NCBI GenBank assembly: GCA_002803225.1
Contig: NXFV01001714.1
Span: forward strand, 23,885 to 87,884
Length of the DNA stretch: 64,000 bases
Direction of reading: 5' to 3'
DNA from: Gamarada debralockiae
Taxonomy: Eukaryota > Ascomycota > Leotiomycetes > Helotiales > Hyphodiscaceae
The notes below the pieces were generated by a model that saw only the letters and a list, made by a program, of their open reading frames with translations, was not told the origin of the DNA and ran no database searches. Shown here piece after piece: positions 1 to 9,763 of this stretch (positions are counted from its first letter, which is position 1; the number at the start of each line of letters is the position of its first letter). The translations under genes and the position numbers were made by a program.

Positions 1-186
1 TCGTATTTCTACATTGTCTGGGCCATCTGGTTACGACTCTGTCTGAATGAGAAGCAGGATGAGTACATGCTAAACTGGCCATCTCTGTGGTTCTCTCTTC
101 CTGAGGTTGTTCCAATATCCTCGGTTGAGATGACTAGGAAAACTGCTTCGAACCGACATTTGAATGGCCATGCTAAAGACCAGTGA
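1..186 (+). CDS. 3' end of a membrane-protein gene cut by the window edge
   Basis: An open frame runs from base 1 to a TGA at 184-186 and encodes the last 61 residues of a protein whose start lies outside the window. The first ~15 residues are hydrophobic and aromatic (SYFYIVWAIWLRLCL), which looks like the end of a transmembrane helix. A polar tail follows, with an NWPSLWFSLPEVVP segment and a basic end. There is no start codon upstream within the window, and codon use is ordinary. I do not recognise the family. The aromatic helix followed by a short tail would fit a multi-pass membrane protein, but that is inference. This could also be the last exon of a spliced gene. Confidence 0.5.
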   Translation, partial: SYFYIVWAIWLRLCLNEKQDEYMLNWPSLWFSLPEVVPISSVEMTRKTASNRHLNGHAKDQ

Positions 187-774
187 GAAGGATCTACTGA
201 GATAAAAGTGCTGTCTTGTTCGTTTTCATAGATTAGACTGTCGTTACAAAGGACTTAGAAAGATCATGATACCCAGGGAAAATTTTAGGCAACGTTTGTT
301 GCTGAAAAGGGTTCCAGGATAGACTTCTCTAGTTCTCGTTGATCAAGCACAACCTGTTTCTTATTGGACAATGAAAATACATGTGCTTGTGAATATCACA
401 TAGAAGCCAAGTACTGAACTCTTGTGTCAACTGGTTATGAATTCAACGTGAGTTAAGTAGTACAGCCTCGTCTCAGCCTTGTGAGAGGGATGATAGCGGA
501 CAGGGATTCTGAAGGATCGCCAAGATTAGCGTGCATCTCGAAATGTGGTCTTTGCTTCCGCAGGTAGACACGCAATCACACTTCAATAATTTTACTGCGC
601 CGCATCTTACACGAGAACAGCATATGAATACGAGATAAAACAGGCTGGGGAAGCTGCAGAATTGTCCAACCTAGCTCAAGCTTCACCGTTCATTCCGCTA
701 TGCTGTGATGTATAATCAGGCGCACCTTCGAACGACGCGACTCCCTTGAAAGGACTCGGATTGGAATTCCAAAG
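187..774. other. Intergenic: 3' flank of the clipped gene and promoter of the TMF gene
   Basis: No convincing coding sequence on either strand. It should hold the terminator of the gene ending at 186 and the promoter and 5' leader of the TMF/Sgm1 gene starting at 775. I saw no repeats or RNA gene. Confidence 0.5.
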
Positions 775-3455
775 ATGGCGGCTCCTACGAAGCAATCTTC
801 AAGATGGGGATTTCTGCAGCAGGCTGTAGCTGGTGTTGAGTCTAGGCTTGATAGTATTCTTGCAGAAGGAGCTGAAGAACCTCCCAAGAAACCTGCGGGC
901 TCACTTGCTGCTGCAACGAAATCAGATACCAGTATGCACCCTGGCTATTGCTTGACAATCAATTACTTACATCAACACAGATGTCTCCCGCAGTTCGAGT
1001 ACCAGTAGAACGAATGATCGATTGCAAGAACGCTTGGCAAGGGCGGTAGCAACAAAGAATGCGGCGCAGAAGGCCGATTCCCTTTCTCTCTCGAATACCC
1101 CCTCGCGGACTGGTAGTCCTGCTACAGTCAATGAGAGTCCGAGGCGAAGCATAGATGTGGCCACTACGAGCAACGAGGAGAAGACAGGAGAGGAGGCAAT
1201 ACCGAAAGCTGAAATAATAATCAATGAACCTTCGGAGAATGGAGAGAACCCCACTGTTGAGGTGCGGGCAGGTACCGCAATTGAGAAGTCCACAGAAGAT
1301 CAACAGGGGTCCAATGGCCTTGTGGCTAAGGTTGAGGATGCGGCACCGCGCCTCTCTACGGATTCGGCCAGATCTAGCATACCCCGAGACTCAATAGATT
1401 CCGTCAGACAGCAATCAACTGGTGCTCGGCCCTCCGTCGAAGTATCTGCGGCAGAAATTGCAGACATTGGACTATCACTAAAAACTCCGGCAGAGTATGA
1501 CGTGCTGCTGAAGCAACTACAATCCGACTTCGAGACATCCGAATTACAACGACAGGAGGAGGTGCATGGCTATATCGAGCGTATCGATGCTTTACAGGCG
1601 AAGTTGCAGTATCTGGCGAGGGAGAGTGCCGAAGCTGCCAGGAAGGCCAGTAGCTCGGCGGCTGGAGGTAGTCTAGAGAAGAAGTTAGCAGACAAAGAGG
1701 AACAGGTGGCATTGTTGATGGAAGAAGGCCAGCAACTGTCTAAGAAGGAACTTACTCATCTTACCACAATCAAGAAGTTACGCGCCAAAATCCAGGAGGA
1801 TAATAAGGAGATTGCAGAGGCCAAACGAAAGCAGGAGAAAGCCGAAAAGGATGCTGCTAATGCATTGGATCGATTACGGCGAGCTGAAGGCTCGGATAAA
1901 CGACTCAACGAAAAGCAGAGACAGGTAAATCAGCTGCAAAAGGACATCGAATTGCTCAAATCTGAGCGAGACTCAAAAGAATCTACAATCGCCGATCTGA
2001 AAAAACAACTGGAGGAGGCTGCCGCTCAGGAAAAGGAAGCCGAAGCAAAGGCCGCTAGTGAGGCTTTGCAACAAGAAAAGAAACGCGTAGCAGATCTTGA
2101 AGATGATCTAGCAAATCTTAAGATTGAGAAGAGTCTTGTTTCAGATCGTGCTCAAGCTCAAATCAAGGAACTGAGAGAGAAGATGGACAAAGACGCTGAA
2201 CGTGCCCGAATCACGGAATTGGAGATGAAGACGGAACAGCAGATGCTTGAGAGCAAATTGGAGGTCATGAGAGCAAGAGCAGAGGAGGTCTCATCGGGAG
2301 CTACTGGAGATGCGCAGGCAAAGTTACTCCGGCAGATCGAGACTCTGCAGACACAGTATGCTGTTGCAAGTGAGAATTGGCAGGGTATCGAGGCATCATT
2401 GATTGCACGAGCTACAAATCTTGAGAAGGAACGAGATGAAGCTATTCGGAGAGAGGCAGACATCCGGCGGAAGGCTCGAGAAGTAGTAAGTTATCAATTG
2501 CGATTCGATCGATACTAATATACTAACAGTACATTATTAGACTCTGAAAGCCAAGCGCCATGAGGATGAGCTCGAAGAAACCAGATCAAAACTGCCCAGC
2601 TTCCAGCAAGAGCTTATCGAGTATAAGACTCAGCTAGAGAATCTGCAAAAACGTGCCGAAGAGGCCGAGGCAGCTTTGACCGAAACACGAACTGCTTTTG
2701 ACCAAGAGAAGCAGGCCTGGAATTCAGAAATGCAGCAACGCCTCGATGAAGAGAAGCAGAAGTGGCAAGAGGAAATAGGCCACGGCCGTGGGGAATCGCC
2801 CGTACCCTCGACACGAAGAGGATTGACGTCCGAGTTCTTGGGACTAGAAAACTTACAGATTCGGCGAACATCAGCTCGCTCCACCACTAGCGATGTGCCT
2901 ACAGCAGATCGATTCCTTGCGCGTCGACATTCTACTCAACCTCTTGCTCGATCTTCTGGAAATGGCACACCGACAAGACAAGACTCCATGCAATCGCTTG
3001 GTGACGGGCCTGATGCGCCCTCAATACACACTGATCATGATGATTTCTTCGAGAATATGGCATCACCATCCTCGCCTCAGCGGACGCTGAATGACATGGT
3101 ATCTGTTTCCACAGTTGGCGCTGGACCATCTGTTCAGCTTGTTGAGAGAATGAGCTCAGCCGTGAGGAGGTTGGAGAGCGAGAAAGTAGCTACCAAGGAA
3201 GACCTAGCAAGACTGTCTGCTCAGCGTGATGAAGCAAGAGCTGAGATTGTTTCACTCATGAAGGAGGTTGGGGCGAAGAGAGCAGCTGATATGAAGGTTG
3301 CGGAGCTGGAGGCTGAAGTTGCGGATATTAAGTCTAGGTATGAAACAACGCTGGAGATGTTGGGTGAGAAGAGCGAGTTGGTGGAAGAGCTAAGGAGCGA
3401 TATTGATGATATCAAGGCGATGTATAGGGAGCTGGTTGAAAGGACCGTCAAATGA
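775..3455 (+). CDS. SGM1: TMF1/Sgm1-family Golgi coiled-coil protein
   Basis: Three exons, 775-931, 981-2485 and 2541-3455, give 858 residues. Both introns are GT-AG and keep frame; the second has a TACTAAC branch site. The protein opens with a conserved-looking amphipathic segment (RWGFLQQAVAGVESRLD). A Ser/Thr/Pro/Glu-rich linker follows, then from about residue 220 long heptad-like coiled coils rich in K, E, Q and L. A second low-complexity Ser/Thr stretch precedes the last ~115 residues (LVERMSSAVRRLESEK onward), which match the TATA-element modulatory factor C-terminal domain. Family members are peripheral Golgi proteins linked to the Rab6/Ypt6 GTPase and retrograde transport; the old name TMF came from a DNA-binding screen. 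The start is chosen because the conserved N-terminal helix begins at this ATG. Family assignment is secure; the yeast symbol is by homology. Confidence 0.85.
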
Positions 3456-3723
3456 GCTCAGGAAGGAAAAGTTTGGAGGTCTTCTGGGCATGGTGTTATA
3501 CATCGGGAACAGGAAATGGAAACAGGTGTTGCTGTTTGCGTCAGCGGCAAGAATTAGACATGGCTCTAGCCATATGAGAGGTATTCTAGAGTGGACATTT
3601 CGGGATGGCGTATCACTTTGAAGAGACTTGTAAGACTAGGGTCATATCATAAATATCTGTTCCTAGAATCAATCAAAACGATTGAGATCTAGACAATATC
3701 CTTCTATAATATTATTTGCGTGA

Positions 3724-5091
3724 TCATAATTTGCTGCCCTTATCAAGTGCCGTCAAAGATTTAATCCTCCTCTTCCACTCCTCGCTTAACGTTGTTTTCT
3801 CCACCGCACTCCTCTTCGTCCACTCCAAATACTTCTTCCTCTCCACCTCGACCCTCTCCATCTCTACCCCCAACCACCCAGCCGCAGCATCAGCACAAAG
3901 CTCACTAGCCTCCATAGCAACCAAATGTCCCACTCCCTGCAAAACAACCTCCTTAACCCTCCCCTCGTTCACCCCACCACTACCACCAACCCCCACCCCA
4001 GTAGTATTCATCTTCCTCTTCCGCGCCTCTGCAAAACTCATCGGACTCGTCTCCCCAAACACATACAACACACTCGGTCTCACCTCCGGCAATCTATCAA
4101 GTGTATTCGGTGGCTCGGGACGATAGAATGGATATTTGACTAGCATATCCATTCTCATATCCGGTAACAAGTCTCGATGTAGAATTGAGGAGCCGTCTTC
4201 ACTCATGCCCTCCCAGCTAGGCCGCAGGAAGGTTAGGCATTCCTGATGTTTCGTCGTCGTCAACGTAACTTTCCCTTTCTCCTTCTCCCCATCATACAAC
4301 AGCGTAGGCGTCTCCCGAATTCCAAACTCACACCAGCGATCTAAAACCCTTGGATCCCAAGACTGATAGAACTTCGACTTTCGGAAAGACTTTTCGGCTT
4401 CCTCTCTACTCGGCCACAAGTCTCGTCGAAAAGTCGATGCTTGAGCGGGATTCGGACCGCTTGGCGCGGAAGCATGTTGCTGGATTACGGGGTCCAAGAG
4501 GACGAGGGTGGAGAGGAGACGGGGGTGCATGAGGGAAAGATTTACGAGCATGTTTCCACCTAGGGAGTGCCCGATTCCGACGATAGGGAGGGGCATTAGG
4601 GTACGGAAGGTGTTGATCATGTGGAGAAGGTCGCGGGGGTGATCCATCCACGAGGCTTGAAGTGTGTTAGATCGGGATTTTGAGGGAAGATTCCAGGGAA
4701 AGGGGCTTACGGTCATCGCCTAGGTGGGATTCGTTGAGAACTCCGCTTTGGCCTTGGTTCGATATGTCTGCTATCCAGATACTGCGGATTCTGAAGCCGG
4801 AGGTTTTGGAGCGGGAATGGAGGTCTTCCCAGAAGGGTTCGTATAATTCCTGGACTGATTAGTTTTGGTCATCGGATAGGGCTTTTGGGGTGAACGTACT
4901 TTGGGGAACCCATTGGCGTGGGCTCCGATGACAGTGATATCGCCCTCTTTCGGATATGGGTTATCCAATGGAATGTATTGCTTTATTGCAAGACGAAGAA
5001 CTTCTTCTTGTGAATTTGCTGTAGCTCTAGCATATTCTCTAATATGTTGGCATTCTAATGTATGCTCTTTTATCTCAAAAACTGAAGACAT
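3724..5091 (-). CDS. Peroxisomal alpha/beta hydrolase, LPX1/AKT2-like, ending in SKL
   Basis: Three exons on the minus strand, 5091-4900, 4849-4711 and 4655-3724, encode 420 residues. The first two introns are 50 and 55 bp GT-AG. The protein is an alpha/beta-hydrolase: an HANGFPK oxyanion-type segment near residue 60, a GHSLGG nucleophile elbow with Ser141, and a late GVGH with His354 as the likely catalytic histidine. The last three residues are SKL, the canonical type-1 peroxisomal targeting signal, so import into the peroxisome matrix by PEX5 is expected. Relatives include yeast peroxisomal lipase Lpx1 and AKT2-type hydrolases of some fungal secondary-metabolite clusters. No such cluster surrounds this copy, so a general lipid or acyl-ester role is more likely. 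An in-frame ATG at 5190 would add 33 residues. I prefer 5091 because the family's typical N-terminus (EHTLECQHIREY) begins just after it. Confidence 0.85.
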
Positions 5092-5608
5092 CCTAGGATC
5101 TGGGATGAAAGGAGGAGTGCTGTTTGAATTGACGAAGTCGGAAGAGTTTTGAGAGAAACGGGCTCTAACAGATAAAACGTAGATGGCCAAAACTGTGGCT
5201 TTATCTCTAGAGAATTTCTAAACGGATTGTGTCTCTTGCTGAATACTTATGTCAACGCCAAAGTGAGTTTAAAGTTCAAAGTTCTCTTTCGGGCCGAGGT
5301 AGGCAAGTGATGGAGCTGTTCCCATGCCTTTTAGCAACGAATCAGATATCTGAGAAAAAGTTATATTTTATTGAGCTAAGTATAGATTGAGAAATCAGAA
5401 GGAACTGTCGTTTTCAAAATGCTGATTATTGCAGGATTAGAGGCCATGGGCGAAAAGTTAGATGTCACGTGAGTTGGCACTTTGCAGAAACACGCTAACG
5501 ACGCGGCGACAAGAACGCGGCCTCTCGAGGCAACAAACGAGGCACGACTTCAACTTGCCAATCACCCACCACTTGCTTGCTTCCAGTATCCGCATAACCG
5601 CAATCAAA
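5092..5608. promoter_or_regulatory. Divergent promoter between the LPX1-like and BRCT genes
   Basis: This 517 bp interval separates two start codons pointing away from each other, so it should contain both promoters. It includes the perfect 8-bp palindrome TCACGTGA at 5465-5472, about 140 bp upstream of the BRCT gene start. No gene is seen inside. Confidence 0.5.
5465..5472. promoter_or_regulatory. TCACGTGA palindrome (CACGTG E-box)
   Basis: A perfect 8-bp palindrome with a CACGTG core, the site class bound by fungal bHLH factors such as Cbf1. It lies about 140 bp upstream of the BRCT gene. Binding is inferred from the motif only; the same 8-mer recurs at 30767. Confidence 0.35.
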
Positions 5609-8301
5609 ATGGCTGCAGGCAAAGACACTCCGGTTTTCCAGGACTGCGTGTTCTGCATTGTGCAAAGCAAAGACCTTGACGCGAGCTACGCTGCCCAGGT
5701 ATGCCACTCTCCGCTCTGATCGTTCACGGGCATGCTAACAGCGCCGTACAGATCGCAGAGTCCATTTCGACCGGCGAAGGAGAGGTTAGGGATATCGGGC
5801 CAGACGGAATTATCGACTTTAATGACCTCACACACATTATATCAGAGTCTAGCGACTTCCCCCAATATATGCCAGCGCGAGCGCGGATGATATCAGTTGT
5901 AACGCCTGGCTGGGTCACACACTCACTCCTCAAGGGCAAACAAGGCCAGATACGGCAGTTTACTCCAGATCCAAACCTCTTCTTTTCGAATATCAACGTC
6001 TCCTGCGCCGATATCCCAACAGGCGACAAAGATGCCATTATTGGCGCCGTTCTGGCGTTGGGTGGAATGGAGTCGAGCAATCTGACGAAGATGGTTACTC
6101 ATATATGCGCACTGACTATGGACCACAAATTGTGCCAATCGGCTCTAGAGAAGAATCTGAAAGTCAAGATAGTGCTACCTCACTGGTATGTTGACAGCCT
6201 GTATGCAACGGGCCTAGCTAACGATGAACAGGTTTGATGATTGTTTGAAGCTGGGCAAACGCATAGACGAGAAGCCATATTTACTCCCAAATCCAGAGAT
6301 CCTTCGAATGAACCCCGAGGACAGCGTAACGATACCCCCTGCCGCCCAACTCCAAGGAGCAACGTCCTCACGCCCAGAAAACTTCCCAATCCCAACAGAC
6401 TCACCCAGACGAAGCCCTTTGTATGTCTTCGATAAGAAACGAGTCATGTTATCTGAAGACCTGGAAATCAGCAGTCGTTTGCGGCAAATAATTGAGGACC
6501 TCATTGAAGATGGTGGAGGTTCAATCACAAATTCGGTACATAAAGCAGATATCTTCGTTTGCCACTGGCGTGACGGTAGAGACTATATCCTTGCTTCTCG
6601 AGCTGGTATAGATGTCGGCAATCTCTCCTGGCTTTACTATTTAATCACACACAACGAATGGACTTCGCCCATGCGACGACTCCTGCATTACCCTCTTCCT
6701 CGCAACGGCATACCTGGGTTCAAAAATTTCCGAATCACTCTATCGAATTACGGCGGGGAAGCACGCATCTATCTTGAGAATCTCGTAACGGCCGCTGGTG
6801 GGGAATTCACAAAGAGCATGAAGCAGGACAATACTCATCTCATTACGGCCCGAAAGAACAGTGAAAAATGCACGGCGGCCGAGGAGTGGAATATCGAAAT
6901 GATCAACCATCTCTGGATCGAAGAAAGCTATGCCAGGTGCCAGGTCCAAAAGCTGACCGATCCACGTTATACACACTTTCCTCCTCGAACAAACCTCGGT
7001 GAAGTAATTGGCATGACACAGTTTGATCCAGAAATCCTCGAAAAGCTATACTTCCCGAGGGATCCAACGCCTAGTCCAGAAGACCCAAAACCAATCAGAA
7101 GACCAGCGATGCGCGAGAAAGATCGAAATTCAGCGAGTTCAGGGAAGTCTGGCGAAGGTCTCGCGATGGGTGGCCTGGACAACGAAGACACGGAAGAGGA
7201 CGCACCGAAGCCCAAGAAAGCTGCTGCTCGGCGATCGAGAACTTCTGCTGTTTCAGACGCTTCCACTCCAGCTGGAGACCGCCGGATCAGTGCAGGCAAG
7301 GAGAACGACACACCTTCCTCAACAAACAGCCGCAGTGCAAAGGACAAAGCTCTCAACAAACTTCATGGTATGGCACCCGACATTGCACTGTACGAAAAAG
7401 AGAAGAAGCGAAAGGGTATTGTATGGGGAGGTGAGCGAGCAGCGAATAAGATCGAGAAAGAGAAATCAGCGGAACGTAGCTCAAGTCCTGCCGTTAATAT
7501 CGAGGAAAATGATCATTCAGAGAGTGAGAGAGCGAAGAAGAGGGTGAAGACGAAATCTGGTCTGCCACCTGCTGAGATCCGCCTGATGATAACTGGCTAC
7601 AAGGGTTGGATTGGCAATATCAACAAGGAAGATGTTGAGAAGGTATGTTCAAAGTGCATTGTGATGAGGCAGTCACTAATTCAGTGCAGAAAAAATTGAG
7701 AGACCTTGGCATATTGGTAGTGCAAGATGCTGCCACCTGCACACATCTCGCTGCTCCAGCTATGGTCAGAACACAAAAGTTCCTCTGCGCACTCGCCAGT
7801 GGTCCTGTTATCGTATCGACAGATTTCATCGATACATGTCTCCAGAAAGGCGAGGTCCCTAACGTTAACGACTTCCTGCTTAAAGACGTAGCCAACGAGA
7901 AGAAGTTTAGTCTAAAGTTGAAGGACGTCGTGGCCCGAGCAAAGGCCAATAAGCGTAGCCTTCTGCGCCGAATCCCAATTTACTGCACAGCGGAAATCGC
8001 GAATGGCCCAGACACGTACAAGGCTATCGTGAAAGCCAATGGAGGCGAGTTCTTCCTGTACCGTGGAAAAGGCGGTGCGATGATTAAGCCAACAAAGCCG
8101 GAGGAAGATGTTTTCGGGGCAGAACCTGTTTATTTGATTACTGGACCAAGACCGGAGGAGAGGAAACTCTGGCCTAAGTTCACTGAGATGGCAGAGAAGG
8201 GGAATATGATTCCGAGAATTGTGCATGCGGAGTGGCTTTTGGACGTTGCGATGTCTCAACAGCTAAAGTGGGATGAGGATTATTTGGCGATTAATGACTG
8301 A
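5609..8301 (+). CDS. Multi-BRCT DNA-damage response scaffold, Brc1/Rtt107-like
   Basis: Four exons, 5609-5698, 5752-6185, 6232-7642 and 7690-8301, give 848 residues in continuous frame; all introns are 46-53 bp GT-AG. The N-terminal ~400 residues hold consecutive BRCT repeats, visible as recurring W-V-x-x-S/D cores (TPGWVTHSL, LPHWFDDCL, NLSWLYYLI) and NTHLI-type strands. A charged, low-complexity linker at about residues 455-620 carries Lys/Arg-rich nuclear-localisation-like runs. The last ~230 residues form a second BRCT pair with HLAAP and HAEWLLD motifs. This N-terminal array plus C-terminal pair is the architecture of fission-yeast Brc1 and budding-yeast Rtt107, which bind phospho-H2A at stalled forks and bridge repair nucleases and SUMO ligases. 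The count of six BRCTs is my estimate. Nuclear DNA-repair function is well supported; direct orthology is not proven. Confidence 0.85.
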
Positions 8302-8530
8302 TGGAGAGTTTCATGGCTGCCTTTGTTTTAGGGGGATGGTTTTGGTGTGGAGATGGGAGTTAGGCAATACCCTGCATTGAGAAGGAAGAGGTGGTACTGC
8401 ATCACTGCGCAGTGTAATCTATAAGAAATGAGATATGTCTACTCACGAACTCCATCCCAATGCTTAATCGTCTTAAACCATGATCGTCACATATTGTAGC
8501 AACCTTCACTCCTCACAATCATAAAACCCC

Positions 8531-9223
8531 CTAGAAGAACTTAACACCCTGCTGATCCTCCTGCCCAAAAACCTGTGCCTTCCCACGCTTCACCAAAATA
8601 CTCAGCGCCTTCTGCAATAACTCCGGATCCATACCATGGAACTCTATCACATAAACGTCAGCCATCTCCCTCTCCCCCCTAACAACAAAACAAAAAAACA
8701 TACCTTGAGACAACGTAGCCTCACTCTCCGTCAATTCATACAACGTCAACACCGTGTTCTTCTGGCCCGTCTCATCAACCCACTCCGCTATAGCACCCGC
8801 CCATTCCTCAGGATTGCGCCACCATATCCACGCCACATCCTTACTCTCCTTTCCGATCCATTCAGCACGCCCTTCTTTGCGCATAAATTCCAGCATCTCC
8901 CTCGCATCCCCAATCTCCAATCGTTTATTTATCCGTGCGTTGTAGAAGAGATCGGTGGAGATGGCGTCTATGAGGGAGAGTTTGTATATTCGGTGGTAAC
9001 GGCAGTAGGATTGGATTAGAGACGACCATTTTTGACACTGGGCATGTGAGGTTGAGGAGATTCGTTGGAGGGTGAAGAAGGGTGGAAAATTGTATTCGCG
9101 GGGGAAATGGAAGGTGGAGGTGGGGTCGTGTTTGGAGGGTTGGGCGCTGGTTGTTGAAGGTGCAAAAGAGGGTGCGAGGGTTGTTGAGGAAGGAGTTATG
9201 GATGGTGGGTATGTAGTTGACAT
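8531..9223 (-). CDS. VPS25: ESCRT-II subunit Vps25
   Basis: Two exons, 9223-8704 and 8643-8531, joined across a 60 bp GT-AG intron, encode 210 residues, close to the ~200 of yeast Vps25. After a Ser/Thr/Pro-rich N-terminal extension of ~40 residues comes the family signature FPREYNFPPFFTLQ. Two winged-helix domains follow, with KWSSLIQSYCRYH in the first and GMDPELLQKALSILVKRGKAQVF in the second. Vps25 sits in the Y-shaped ESCRT-II complex with Vps22 and Vps36 on endosomes and recruits the ESCRT-III subunit Vps20 during multivesicular body formation. The unspliced frame also stays open across the intron, but retention would insert 20 aromatic residues into the second winged helix, so splicing is preferred. 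Confidence 0.92.
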   Translation of the reverse strand: MSTTYPPSITPSSTTLAPSFAPSTTSAQPSKHDPTSTFHFPREYNFPPFFTLQRISSTSHAQCQKWSSLIQSYCRYHRIYKLSLIDAISTDLFYNARINKRLEIGDAREMLEFMRKEGRAEWIGKESKDVAWIWWRNPEEWAGAIAEWVDETGQKNTVLTLYELTESEATLSQGMFFCFVVRGEREMADVYVIEFHGMDPELLQKALSILVKRGKAQVFGQEDQQGVKFF

Positions 9224-9763
9224 TTTGTAGTTTGTTGACCTGAAGAGGATGAATGGTGGTTGTGTGTTCGAGGTAGATCGAGGTGGGGTTGTTGTTCGCT
9301 ACCGTGTTCATCAGCCTTGCGTGGCCAGTGCGTCAAGGCTACCTTCTTTCTGGTGATTAGTGATTGTATCTCTTTCGGTCAATTGTCTTTTCATCTCATG
9401 TCTTCACAGATGATTTATCACAAGTCATCAATCGTCTGAACTCCAGTCAAAACCACGTGTAAGTCTTGAGTCAATATCTGCAGTAATTACAATGCCTCAA
9501 ATTCAGCCCTTGATATCTACATCCATATCCTCTGCTATTAATCTTAACTGCCGCTTGGAATACTATCGCAGCCACCAACATGAACCTCGCAACGCCAGAA
9601 AATGCCCCTCTGGCATTAAAGCCTGTCCCAAACGCCCATGCTAATCCCAAATGCTATGTACGGGCATCAGAAAATAGTACATCAACAATCTCATCTAGAA
9701 GTGTGAATGCAAGATGTGCACTATTCATAATCAGCAATCATTCTCCATCCAATGTGAATCAAC
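9224..9763. other. Intergenic: VPS25 promoter and MDM1-like terminator
   Basis: Holds the 5' flank of VPS25 and the 3' flank of the sorting-nexin gene. A CACGTG core lies at 9454-9459, about 230 bp upstream of VPS25. Short open frames here lack codon or sequence character, and I see no gene. Confidence 0.45.
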
